From a virus, in IMG/VR virus record IMGVR_UViG_3300024273_000056, positions 1-37,381 of that record: a stretch of 37,381 nucleotides of DNA. One strand, written 5' to 3'. Made by a program: the position numbers and the translations under genes. The notes beneath the pieces are model-generated. The model was not told the origin of the DNA and searched no databases. It was given only the letters and a program-made list of their open reading frames with translations. This document shows, one piece after another, positions 24,194-31,201 of this stretch (the first letter of the stretch is position 1; the number at the start of each line of letters is the position of its first letter).

Positions 24194-24901
24194 TTATAGC
24201 TTCTCCTTCATAAATACTTTAACCCACTGAGCACAGATGTCACTACGAACAATGTCATCTACCCCAAACTCAATGATCGGTACGGGTAGTAGGTGCTTCT
24301 TAGCAAGATGGATAACCTTTGACAACCCATCAGCTTCTTTTAAATCGGACTGTTGTACATCACCGTTAAGGACAATGGTTGACCCCTCACCTACTCTTGT
24401 CAGTAACATCTTGAGTTCATGAGTTGTAATGTTCTGTGTCTCGTCAACAATGATGAAGGCCTGCTCAAAGGAACGACCCCTCATTAACGCCAGTGGTGCC
24501 ATCTCAATGTTACCTAGCTTGATGGCTGTCTCAACTGTACCCTTACCTAGATGTTTCTCCAGTACGTCAAGGACAGGTAAGGCCCATGGCATTGTCTTCT
24601 CTTGGAGGTCACCCTTGAGGAAACCTAGGTCCTTGCCAACAGCTACGTGAGGGCGAGTGATAACGATCTTATCAATCTGTTTAGCTGCATACTGTTTGGC
24701 TGCGAAGGTGGCCGTGATGTAAGTCTTACCTGTACCAGCTGGACCTAACACAAAGATCTGGGTACTCTTAGTGAGAGCATCAATGAAGTCTTTCTGCTTA
24801 GGTGTCCGAGGCAGTAGCACTACAGGTGGTTTCTTAGTGGCACCCTTGTATGTGGTGCTGCGGCGAGGGTCTTGCTTCTTCTTGGGCTGTTGTTGGGACA
24901 T
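24194..24901 (-). CDS. phoH: PhoH-like ATPase
   Basis: A 235-aa P-loop protein. After a basic N-terminus (KKKQDPRR), Walker A is GPAGTGKT (53-60), with TRPHVAVGKDLGFLKGD (82-98) and Walker B IVDETQN (151-157), followed by the conserved sensor-like GDVQQSD near 178. These are the PhoH family signatures. PhoH is very common in marine phages. Its role is unclear; links to RNA processing and phosphate stress in the host are proposed. ATG overlaps the upstream gene's stop by a base, and the downstream kinase-like gene starts 2 nt after it. Confidence 0.93.
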   Translation of the reverse strand: MSQQQPKKKQDPRRSTTYKGATKKPPVVLLPRTPKQKDFIDALTKSTQIFVLGPAGTGKTYITATFAAKQYAAKQIDKIVITRPHVAVGKDLGFLKGDLQEKTMPWALPVLDVLEKHLGKGTVETAIKLGNIEMAPLALMRGRSFEQAFIIVDETQNITTHELKMLLTRVGEGSTIVLNGDVQQSDLKEADGLSKVIHLAKKHLLPVPIIEFGVDDIVRSDICAQWVKVFMKEKL

Positions 24902-25347
24902 TAGAGTTTAACCAATTCTGCTTCTGTGTAAGGGATGTGGAAGAACTTCTCTCCTTTGGCTATGTACCTACCTTGGGCCTCCTTAAGGCCCTCCTGAGTA
25001 AGCTGTGTGTCCTTGATACGCCATGCCTGTTTGAAGTCAGGACGAAAGATATAGAAGTTAAGTGCCCCGTTCTCGTTAGCATACTTCTCGACCAGTCGTT
25101 GCTTACGGTGGGGCAGTCTTATCTCTGTCCAGTTAGTGTTCCAGTCTCCCTTCCATGCTGTCTTAACCTCTACCTCGTTGAAGTAGGTGAACCCGTTCTT
25201 CTGGGATACAACGTCAACGTTATAGTTCTCCTCGTTAGATACAATGGTGTGACCTTTACCTTCAAGGTATGACACAAGTGCCTCCCGTGCTGGTGCATCA
25301 TATGCCTCATATAGTCCACGACTAAAAGCTCTACGTACAGGTTTCAA
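24901..25347 (-). CDS. Putative PD-(D/E)XK nuclease-like protein
   Basis: A 148-aa protein. Residues about 43-65 contain YNVDVVS, then NEVEVKTAW, which fits D-x(n)-E-x-K of the PD-(D/E)XK nuclease fold, with VSYLEGKGHTIV upstream as the first helix-strand. This assignment is by pattern and is not certain. The start is an unusual TTG at 25347. It overlaps the glutaredoxin TGA (TTGA) and has a strong GGAGG 9 nt upstream, so I accept it; the next candidate is a GTG about 25 codons in. It may take part in host DNA breakdown or recombination. Confidence 0.55.
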   Translation of the reverse strand: MKPVRRAFSRGLYEAYDAPAREALVSYLEGKGHTIVSNEENYNVDVVSQKNGFTYFNEVEVKTAWKGDWNTNWTEIRLPHRKQRLVEKYANENGALNFYIFRPDFKQAWRIKDTQLTQEGLKEAQGRYIAKGEKFFHIPYTEAELVKL

Positions 25348-25589
25348 TATTCCTTACCTCCGAAAAACTCCACTAAAGATTCCAAGTCACGGTATCCACC
25401 TACAAGGCTACCATCAGTAGAAAAGATCTGAGGTACAGTCTTGATGTTAGCTTCCTTCATAAGGGTAAGTACCCACTTACTTGAAGTTTCTTCGATGTTG
25501 TACGTGGTGAAGATAATGCCCTTTGCTTTAAGTAAAACCTTAGCCTTGTCACAGTACTTGCAGTCGTTACGGGTAATCAACGTGTACAT
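25344..25589 (-). CDS. Glutaredoxin
   Basis: An 81-aa thioredoxin-fold protein with the redox motif CKYC (about 10-13), the cis-Pro region KTVPQIF (about 51-57) and the GGYRDLESL segment that ends glutaredoxins. It sits just downstream of the class II ribonucleotide reductase and probably supplies electrons to its C-terminal cysteine pair. The length is typical. It overlaps the following nuclease-like gene. Confidence 0.92.
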   Translation of the reverse strand: MYTLITRNDCKYCDKAKVLLKAKGIIFTTYNIEETSSKWVLTLMKEANIKTVPQIFSTDGSLVGGYRDLESLVEFFGGKEY

Positions 25590-25648
25590 GTTATCTCCTC
25601 ATGTTAAAAATAGTGAGAAGTTTTAACACATACTCAGGTGTTTTAGGT

Positions 25649-27547
25649 TTAGACTAGATCAACAATCTCACAGCTGTCACCTGAACATGCAAGTGTCTGA
25701 CTACCTGAGGTGTTGTCTTCACTCTCATACTCTGAAAGTTTAGCCCAGTCAATCTTCTTTGGCATAAAAGATTTTAAAGTTTCATACTCACTACGTCCAC
25801 AGTCTTGGTATGGTGCCTGCTGGTACGTATGTTCGTTGAATGGTAGGAAGGATACCCCTGACATCTCATCGAAGTGTTTGTATACGAAGGCTCCAACCTC
25901 TAACCATTCCTCTGACTTAACGTTGATGGTGACAGATGGTTTATGTTCACACCAGTTACGTTGATACATAAGCCACATCTCTAACTGTTCAATAGCTGTC
26001 ATGTCCTTGGTGCACACAGCCCCAGTAGGTGCCTTCTGAGGAAAGCTGAACACTGTAGTCTGATCAGGCTTGAACGCATCAGGTTCATTAGGGATGCCTT
26101 GGTCCTTCATGAACTGGGTGAGAGGGTCTTTGTTGTCACCCCTGACGGTGCGGATATAGTAGGGTGAGTGTCGTGCATGAATCCCTGATGCTGAGTCAAC
26201 CAACTGTGAAACGGTACCACTAGGCTTAACACAACTAATAGCAGTGGCCACAGGGATACCCAGAGTCTTAGCCCATTTCTTGTTAGTAGCCACGGCAACA
26301 TCTTTAAGGTGTTCAAGGGTCTTGTCTAGTCCTTTGTTCTTGAGGGTCATCAAGGGGTTGTCCATGATACCAGTTAGTGACACGCCAAGTAGTCGTTCCT
26401 CTTCTGTGTTGTCAGCCCACTGCTTACGTAGGTAGGGGAACTTAGTGTAGCTGGACTGGATCGTACCTAGGATAGTAGCCAGACGAACCTTCTCAGAGAG
26501 TGTCTCCAGTGTGTCAGTAGCCCGTACCACACACTCGGTTAGGTTACAGAACTGGCTTGGTCGTAGTATGATCTCACTGCAAGGGTTAGTCCCGAACGCA
26601 TAGTTAGGGTCACGTCTACCATTCTTAGCTGCCTGTTTCTTTGAAGCCTCACGGTTAAAGACACCACGTTCACCTGAGCCTGACTCAGCTAATGACAACC
26701 ATTCCTTCATGAAGGATACACTGTCAGGTTTCTCCGTGTAGGCAACTGAGTTGTTAGCTAAGGCTCGTTGTGGATTGTTGTCCCACCATGAACCTGACTT
26801 AGCTGATCGCATACGTTCATCAGATAGATTGCTCAATGAAATCATAGCACTACGACGAACACCTCCTACTACTACAACCTCTCCGATCTTACACATGATG
26901 TCATGACACTCAATGGATGACAACTTACGACCTGATGCTTTCTTGAATGTGTCAATGGTAAAGTTAAACAAGTCAATCAAAGGTGCAGGTCCTGATGCCC
27001 GTCCACCGAATGTCTTAAGAGGAGCACCAGCTGGTCGTACCTTAGATACATCCCATGTTGGTACCTCACCACTGTATAGAAGAGCAATCAGTTGACGTAG
27101 GGCCTTAGCCCAGCCTTCCTTACTGTCCTTGACAACGATGTTAGTCTCACTCTCGAACAACTCCTCTGGTACCTCAGGTAGCTTAGAGATTGACTGACGT
27201 TCAACACTGAAGCCAACACCTGTACCACATAGTAGGATAAACATAGCCTCATCAAAGGACTTAATGTCATCCACAGCTAGGTAGCTACAGTTGTACATAC
27301 ATGTGTTGTCACGTTCAGCAGCAGCACCAGCTGTCATCAGTGAACGCATTGATGGCATAACCTCAAGACCAAGGATAGCCTGCTCTAACTCTTTCTTAGT
27401 CTTAGGGTCTATCAGGTCTCTCATCACATGAGTGGAGAAACGTGTGACTGTATCATCCCATGACTCACGACCAAGACCTTCATGGTACTTAGCATACCGT
27501 GACTTGTGTATGAATGCTTGGTAGTCGGTAGGTAGTTGGTTACTCAT
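25649..27547 (-). CDS. nrdJ: Adenosylcobalamin-dependent (class II) ribonucleotide reductase
   Basis: A 632-aa reductase that turns ribonucleotides into deoxyribonucleotides with a B12-generated thiyl radical. Visible residues are the redox Cys in TCMYNCSYL (C83/C87), the active-site motif NPCSEI (C323, E325) and the C-terminal CSGDSC pair (C621/C626) that passes electrons. The family resemblance is to the monomeric triphosphate reductase of Lactobacillus leichmannii and to marine phage NrdJ. No intein or intron breaks it. Its ATG overlaps the DUF1127 gene's stop. Dependence on B12 suits a host that makes cobalamin, as many roseobacters do. Confidence 0.94.
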   Translation of the reverse strand: MSNQLPTDYQAFIHKSRYAKYHEGLGRESWDDTVTRFSTHVMRDLIDPKTKKELEQAILGLEVMPSMRSLMTAGAAAERDNTCMYNCSYLAVDDIKSFDEAMFILLCGTGVGFSVERQSISKLPEVPEELFESETNIVVKDSKEGWAKALRQLIALLYSGEVPTWDVSKVRPAGAPLKTFGGRASGPAPLIDLFNFTIDTFKKASGRKLSSIECHDIMCKIGEVVVVGGVRRSAMISLSNLSDERMRSAKSGSWWDNNPQRALANNSVAYTEKPDSVSFMKEWLSLAESGSGERGVFNREASKKQAAKNGRRDPNYAFGTNPCSEIILRPSQFCNLTECVVRATDTLETLSEKVRLATILGTIQSSYTKFPYLRKQWADNTEEERLLGVSLTGIMDNPLMTLKNKGLDKTLEHLKDVAVATNKKWAKTLGIPVATAISCVKPSGTVSQLVDSASGIHARHSPYYIRTVRGDNKDPLTQFMKDQGIPNEPDAFKPDQTTVFSFPQKAPTGAVCTKDMTAIEQLEMWLMYQRNWCEHKPSVTINVKSEEWLEVGAFVYKHFDEMSGVSFLPFNEHTYQQAPYQDCGRSEYETLKSFMPKKIDWAKLSEYESEDNTSGSQTLACSGDSCEIVDLV

Positions 27548-27726
27548 TTGGTTTCTCTTCCTCGGTTATCTTTATCTTCTTTCAACCAAACTAGACGGTC
27601 AATGTCGGCTCGACTTAATCCAATGTCGTACAACTCACGATCCGTTAAGGTGTTAAGTTGTTTGATAGCCTTACGGTGGTCACGCCATGTAGCTAGGTAG
27701 TTTACGTATCTCCAGAACCAAGTCAT
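27544..27726 (-). CDS. DUF1127 domain protein
   Basis: A 60-aa protein. Residues about 16-45 fit DUF1127: an amphipathic helix (HRKAIKQLNTL), then TDRELYDIGLSRADID. The domain is abundant in alphaproteobacteria as small Arg-rich proteins. In Rhodobacter sphaeroides the DUF1127 protein CcaF1 binds RNA and affects sRNA maturation and RNA turnover. A charged C-terminus (KEDKDNRGRETK) extends it. It is coupled by ATGA overlaps on both sides, directly upstream of nrdJ. A host-like RNA modulator on a phage is unusual. The function here is inferred only. Confidence 0.8.
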   Translation of the reverse strand: MTWFWRYVNYLATWRDHRKAIKQLNTLTDRELYDIGLSRADIDRLVWLKEDKDNRGRETK

Positions 27727-27908
27727 TTGTCATTCTCCTCTTTTAGTTTATCTAGCTCAACCTTACCTGCTTCTGTCAAGTGAGCAAACCCCAAGGTCCA
27801 CTTAATGAGGCCTTCTTGAAGTAAGTCGCAGTACTGTGCGTAGTGAGGCTTATGGTTTATAGGTTTTGATGCCATAGAGAGTAACTTTTCTCTACTTAGG
27901 TTAGTCAT
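27723..27908 (-). CDS. Small hypothetical protein, 61 aa
   Basis: A soluble helical protein with ATGA overlaps at both ends. The segment YCDLLQEGLIKWTLGFAHLT followed by EAGKVELDKLKEE looks like a short winged or HTH-like fold, which would fit a transcription-type regulator, but the signal is weak. It lies between the Cys-rich ORF and the DUF1127 gene. Confidence 0.6.
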   Translation of the reverse strand: MTNLSREKLLSMASKPINHKPHYAQYCDLLQEGLIKWTLGFAHLTEAGKVELDKLKEENDK

Positions 27909-28117
27909 TTATACTCTCCTTTATCAAAGGTATCTTCATAAGACTTGACAACTGAAGCCTTAGTCTTCCAGTAGTACCTACAGTCTTCTCCCTCTTCCTT
28001 CAAAGCATAAAAGTAAGACTGTCTGAACTCACTAGGTTTAGTGCCACTTAGTTCATTACGATAACATGTCTCAGCTAAGGGGCATGCGGCACTACCACAC
28101 ATTGATATATCAGGCAT
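27905..28117 (-). CDS. Small Cys-containing protein, 70 aa
   Basis: Four Cys occur in the pattern C-x4-C-x5-C plus one later (CGSAACPLAETC, then EDCRYYW), which could bind a metal. The middle has SEFRQSYFYAL. An ATG with a purine-rich site (AAAGGAG a little upstream, 28128) begins it, and its stop overlaps the next start. I do not recognise a family name, although similar short Cys-rich ORFs occur in phages. Confidence 0.6.
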   Translation of the reverse strand: MPDISMCGSAACPLAETCYRNELSGTKPSEFRQSYFYALKEEGEDCRYYWKTKASVVKSYEDTFDKGEYK

Positions 28118-28130
28118 TTGGGTAACTCCT

Positions 28131-28304
28131 TTAGGTTTGTGATAGGAACACCTTCAGTGTCCTGCCGTTGTCCTGTAGGCTGAACTCTATCGTCCTCACA
28201 GTGTGGTTCGTGTAGCTCCTACCGTTGTGGTCAATGACCTCGAAGCGAGTTACGTATGGGGGCTCTTCATCTGACATGTCATGGATGTCTTGTAAGGTAA
28301 TCAT
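28131..28304 (-). CDS. Small hypothetical protein, 57 aa
   Basis: This ORF starts MITLQDIHDMSDEEPPY at 28304 behind AAAGGAG and ends at TAA 28131-28133. The remaining part is beta-like (YVTRFEVIDHNGRSYTNHTV, then TIEFSLQDNGRTLKVFL). Codon use and spacing agree with neighbouring genes. It fills most of the gap between the MazG-like gene and the Cys-rich ORF. No function can be named. Confidence 0.65.
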   Translation of the reverse strand: MITLQDIHDMSDEEPPYVTRFEVIDHNGRSYTNHTVRTIEFSLQDNGRTLKVFLSQT

Positions 28305-28370
28305 TCGTGTACTCCTTTTTGTCTATCTATGACGCACAAGGCACCGTTATGTTTCATTTAAGGATCATAT

Positions 28371-28682
28371 TTAACGGTTGTCACCACTACCCTTGAGTAC
28401 ACCCCGTTCCTTACGGCTACCTAGTTTCTCAAGGTTCAAGTCAGCTACCTCCTCCAGACTGTAGCCAATGTCATTGCAGATGTTAGTTAGGTACCACAAG
28501 ACATCACCTAACTCCTTAGCTACTTCATGACGGTGAAATACCCCATCACGTATTTGCTTCTTGACCTTCTCAGCTACCTCACCAGCCTCCCCACATAGGC
28601 CTAAGGTAGGGTAGAGAACCTTGTGTGTTGCAGGGTAGATTGCGAAGCTTACAGCCTTACTTTGGTACTCTTTGAAGTTCAT
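28371..28682 (-). CDS. MazG-like nucleotide pyrophosphohydrolase
   Basis: A 103-aa protein with the metal-binding pattern of MazG/dUTPase-like all-alpha NTP pyrophosphohydrolases: GLCGEAGEVAEKVKKQIRDG (E-x-x-E) and then EVAKELGDVLWYLTNI (E-x-x-D). Such enzymes hydrolyse (d)NTPs to monophosphates, and MazG may change ppGpp levels or clean non-canonical nucleotides. I start at ATG 28682 (AAGGA upstream, ATGA overlap with the previous stop) and not six codons earlier. Confidence 0.82.
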   Translation of the reverse strand: MNFKEYQSKAVSFAIYPATHKVLYPTLGLCGEAGEVAEKVKKQIRDGVFHRHEVAKELGDVLWYLTNICNDIGYSLEEVADLNLEKLGSRKERGVLKGSGDNR

Positions 28683-28864
28683 TCTTCTATCCTTTTCCAT
28701 TCTTCCATCTCAGCATCTAGATTAAAGTAGTCATCTAAGTCAAGTAGATTCTCATCCATTAGGAACTGTACTACAAGTAGCTCTGATATTTCATTCTGCT
28801 CAAGCAATAGGGTTAAGCCGTAGTTCTCCACGAGGGCACGAAGTTTACTATCTAAATCAAACAT
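28679..28864 (-). CDS. Small acidic protein, 61 aa
   Basis: An acidic, mainly helical protein (LRALVENYGLTLLLEQNEIS, LLDLDDYFNLDAEMEEW). GGGGGTGA lies just upstream of the ATG. The stop overlaps the MazG-like start, so the two are coupled. The short acidic build recalls DNA-mimic or partner-binding phage proteins, but nothing specific supports that. Confidence 0.65.
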   Translation of the reverse strand: MFDLDSKLRALVENYGLTLLLEQNEISELLVVQFLMDENLLDLDDYFNLDAEMEEWKRIEE

Positions 28865-28879
28865 TGTTAGTCACCCCCA

Positions 28880-29092
28880 TCAGTTCATATCCCAACTATA
28901 GTTTAGGACGATGGGATCAATGGACTTATCGAAGTACTTAACCATACGGTAGGCACTATCGAAGTCCTCCAGTACAATCTCCTCTTCACCCATGGTACCG
29001 TCATCATACTCGACAAGACATAGGTTGTAACAACCATCATCATCCTCTGTTAGGTAGGGTCCTCTGAGTACCCTGTGTAGTTTAAGCTTCAC
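28880..29092 (-). CDS. Small acidic hypothetical protein, 70 aa (GTG start)
   Basis: The best start is GTG 29092, overlapping the endonuclease I stop (GTGA) with GGAG 8 nt upstream; a second GTG at 29113 is less well placed. The protein is acidic with strands around LHRVLRGPYLTEDDDGCYNL and EYDDGTMGEEEIVLEDF. It may be a small DNA-mimic-like or accessory protein. I do not recognise it. Confidence 0.6.
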   Translation of the reverse strand: MKLKLHRVLRGPYLTEDDDGCYNLCLVEYDDGTMGEEEIVLEDFDSAYRMVKYFDKSIDPIVLNYSWDMN

Positions 29093-29457
29093 TTCTTCTT
29101 CTCCCTTAACCACTCAATGGGTATTGTTTCTTTGGCATATTGGTACCCATTCTTGTCACACCAATCACCATACGTTGTCTTCGAACCCTTGTACAACTTA
29201 GCCTTAGGATTGCTGAAAACGAAACGAATGTCAAGCTCTGGATGCTGTGCTTTGACAAATAAATGTTTGGTTCTATCTGAATGGATGAACCTACCCTTTG
29301 TTTCAATGATGATACCGTTGCTTAGTACAAAGTCAGGGGTGTATTTCTTCATACGTAAGTCTTGCCAGCTAATCTTGATCTCCTCGTACTGGAACTTAAC
29401 CTTACGTTTGTTGAGGAAGTCAGCTGTTCTCTTCTCTAGGCCTGATCTAAAACGCAT
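29089..29457 (-). CDS. Endonuclease I (Holliday junction resolvase, T7 gp3-like)
   Basis: A 122-aa nuclease. The catalytic residues follow the T7 pattern: E8 (SGLEKR), D42 (YTPDF) and E52/K54 (IIETKG), with spacings of 34, 10 and 2 compared with 35, 10 and 2 in T7 (E20, D55, E65, K67). The remaining sequence has the family's basic C-terminus (EWLREKKK). It resolves branched DNA and breaks down host DNA. The start at 29457 lies inside the exonuclease end, with GGGAG upstream, and the last base pairs overlap the next gene. Confidence 0.93.
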   Translation of the reverse strand: MRFRSGLEKRTADFLNKRKVKFQYEEIKISWQDLRMKKYTPDFVLSNGIIIETKGRFIHSDRTKHLFVKAQHPELDIRFVFSNPKAKLYKGSKTTYGDWCDKNGYQYAKETIPIEWLREKKK

Positions 29458-30143
29458 TTAGGTGGCTCCCATATCTGTCCTACATGACGACGTAACCACA
29501 GTAGCCTAGCATTCTCAATGACACGAGCCTCATCACCACTGTAGGCATGGAGGCATTCAAGGTACATATCTTCGTCACTGTGAACATCAAGGAGTATCTT
29601 CTCAGCCTTCTTAGGACCAATACCATACAGACCGACGATGTTATCAGCTGTGTCACCTGTAAGGATTTGGGTGTAGAAGAACTTAGAACCCTCACGTTCT
29701 GACATTGTTGTCATCTTACGACGGGTTGGGTTGAAGTGGTGACAAGGTAACTGAAGCATGTCCTTGTCAATAGATATGATAGTTGTGTCAGGTCCTTGAT
29801 CGGTAGCCCAGATACCTAACAGGTCGTCAGCCTCCTCATCCACTGACACAATAGCAGCCCAGTTATCTATCATGTGTTGACGGATAGCTTGGAGGTGTTG
29901 AGGCTTAGCTGTGTCCTTACGGTTACCCTTGTATGGGTGAGTGATAGCATAGTCGAACCTGAAGTTACCCTTACCTGTAAGGAAGACTTGGTAACCCTCA
30001 GGGTCTAACTCCCACATCACCTCCTCTAGGGCCTCCTCCATGATACTGTCCAGCTTATCAAGAGCATCCTCAACTGGGTCATTCTCGCAGGAGAAGGCTG
30101 CACGGTAGGCGAAGATGTCCCCGTCAACGAGAACCTTAACCAT
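29436..30143 (-). CDS. 5'-3' exonuclease (FEN/T7 gp6 type)
   Basis: A 235-aa enzyme of the PIN-like FEN family. Acidic metal ligands are visible: D7/D9 (LVDGDIF), VDEEADDLLG (E103-D107), ISIDKDM (D126, D128) and LTGDTADNI (D164, D167). The helix-three-turn-helix region GLYGIGPKKAEKIL (171-184) follows. The early part (KGNFRFDYAITHPYKGNRK) gives the substrate-arch basics. It removes primers and degrades host DNA. RBS AGGGGG. It overlaps the HTH-like ORF and endonuclease I. Confidence 0.92.
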   Translation of the reverse strand: MVKVLVDGDIFAYRAAFSCENDPVEDALDKLDSIMEEALEEVMWELDPEGYQVFLTGKGNFRFDYAITHPYKGNRKDTAKPQHLQAIRQHMIDNWAAIVSVDEEADDLLGIWATDQGPDTTIISIDKDMLQLPCHHFNPTRRKMTTMSEREGSKFFYTQILTGDTADNIVGLYGIGPKKAEKILLDVHSDEDMYLECLHAYSGDEARVIENARLLWLRRHVGQIWEPPKCVLDQA

Positions 30144-30336
30144 GGATTAGTACCCCCTTAGAAGATGACCTCTTGTAACGTGTCTGGAAGTAGTCCTCAC
30201 CTAGTACCTCACTTGAGATCTTAGCTATCTCAGATGGGTTAACCCCAGATAGGTCAGCGATGGTACGAAGCTTAACGTTCTCATCTAGGTATGCCTTAGC
30301 TATAGCTAGGCGTTGGTCGAGAGTAATCTTATTCAT
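30136..30336 (-). CDS. Small HTH-like DNA-binding protein (probable)
   Basis: A 66-aa protein. Residues about 6-42 read TLDQRLAIAKAYLDENVKLR then TIADLSGVNPSEIAKISSEV. That is a helix-turn-helix like those of small regulators or resolvase HTH parts. The C-terminus is basic (RYKRSSSKG). The Shine-Dalgarno AAAGGAG is strong and lies within the end of the previous ORF. It could regulate phage or host transcription. The name is by pattern only. Confidence 0.6.
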   Translation of the reverse strand: MNKITLDQRLAIAKAYLDENVKLRTIADLSGVNPSEIAKISSEVLGEDYFQTRYKRSSSKGVLIHG

Positions 30337-30485
30337 TCGGTTTCTCCTTTATTAAACTTACGTAGCCTCTTGTTGTAGGCTCGTTTGATCTTCTTTAGCT
30401 GACCAGCCTTCCAGTTGAAGAACTTACGTGCTTTAGTTAGCCCCTCGTATTCATCACCACCCTTCATTGGTATTCGTTTACTCAT
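30333..30485 (-). CDS. Small very basic protein, 50 aa
   Basis: The ATG at 30485 lies inside the end of thyX (8 nt overlap), and its TGA overlaps the next ATG (ATGA). Sequence features are GGDEYEGLTKARKFFNWKAG followed by QLKKIKRAYNKRLRKFNKG, about one third Lys/Arg. The basic helix suggests nucleic-acid binding. I recall similar short ORFs in other phages but cannot name a function. Confidence 0.65.
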   Translation of the reverse strand: MSKRIPMKGGDEYEGLTKARKFFNWKAGQLKKIKRAYNKRLRKFNKGETE

Positions 30486-31140
30486 TCATCAAGGCCTCCC
30501 ATGCTACTGGGAACAGTGGTTTCATAGCATCATTGATTTGATCTGCAACGATACGTGTCTCGTACTGTGTGTCACTGGCACATCGTAGCTTACACATAGC
30601 AGCAAAGGCATCTAGGCTACCTGACCAGTACCATTCAGTCATAGTGGATTGTGGTAGAACCATACGTGCTTGCTCTGGTGCAGCACCTGACTTCAGTAAT
30701 GCTTTGTACGCAGAGAGTGCATCATAGGGGCTGTCTGACACGATGGCGGCATCGAGTGTACCTAGCTCAACCTCACCAGCACTACCCTGCTTCTTATCGG
30801 CACTACGACCACGCCATACATCAGGTGTATAGAACTCAGGCTCATCATCGACATAACGACGGCTGATCTCATTCCAACGTAGGAACTTATGCTTGACTAG
30901 CTGACGAGCTACAAAGATAGGGGCCTTGACGTGGAAGGATGCAAAGGCATGACCAAAGGGGCTGATGTGTTTATGCTTGGCGAGGTACTTGATTAGCTTG
31001 GTGTCACCGTTACTCATGTCATAGGTGCCAAGCACCATGTCAGTGCATACCAGCTTGGACTTCTTACCGAAGCTAACCCGTGCTGCGTTAACTACCGAGA
31101 GGTCACTACCCATGTGGTCAATGTATGTGGCTGCTATCAT
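30478..31140 (-). CDS. thyX: Flavin-dependent thymidylate synthase
   Basis: A 220-aa ThyX, making dTMP from dUMP with FAD and methylene-tetrahydrofolate. The signature, normally RHRxxSxNExSxR, is here KHKFLRWNEISRR (83-95). Both Arg are Lys and the Ser is Arg; NE, S and the last R are kept. The family's upstream HxxxF region is present (HISPFGHAFASFHVKAPIF), and YWSGSLDAF follows near 170. It goes with NrdJ in the dNTP set. RBS AGAGG. It has a terminator in front, between it and SSB. Confidence 0.92.
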   Translation of the reverse strand: MIAATYIDHMGSDLSVVNAARVSFGKKSKLVCTDMVLGTYDMSNGDTKLIKYLAKHKHISPFGHAFASFHVKAPIFVARQLVKHKFLRWNEISRRYVDDEPEFYTPDVWRGRSADKKQGSAGEVELGTLDAAIVSDSPYDALSAYKALLKSGAAPEQARMVLPQSTMTEWYWSGSLDAFAAMCKLRCASDTQYETRIVADQINDAMKPLFPVAWEALMNE

Positions 31141-31159
31141 TTTGTGTTACCTCTTTTGT

Positions 31160-31190
31160 AAAAAGATGGCGAGACCATTACAGTCCCGCC
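31160..31190 (-). terminator. Rho-independent terminator after SSB
   Basis: On the minus strand GGCGGGAC (31190-31183) pairs with GTCTCGCC (31175-31168) with one wobble over a 7-nt loop. ATC then TTTTT (31164-31160) follows. It lies between SSB and thyX and would stop most SSB transcripts, separating SSB from the downstream genes. Confidence 0.85.
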
Positions 31191-31201
31191 CTTGGTGTTA
31201 G

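Noticed and set aside
25590-25648. Possible hairpin terminator between nrdJ and glutaredoxin
   Set aside because: The AACAC/GTGTT stem is only 5 bp and is followed by AAAACTTCT, not a T-run.
28301-28357. 18-aa ORF (MKHNGALCVIDRQKGVHE) between the MazG-like gene and the 57-aa ORF
   Set aside because: It ends with an ATGA overlap, but there is no Shine-Dalgarno before its ATG, so translation is doubtful.
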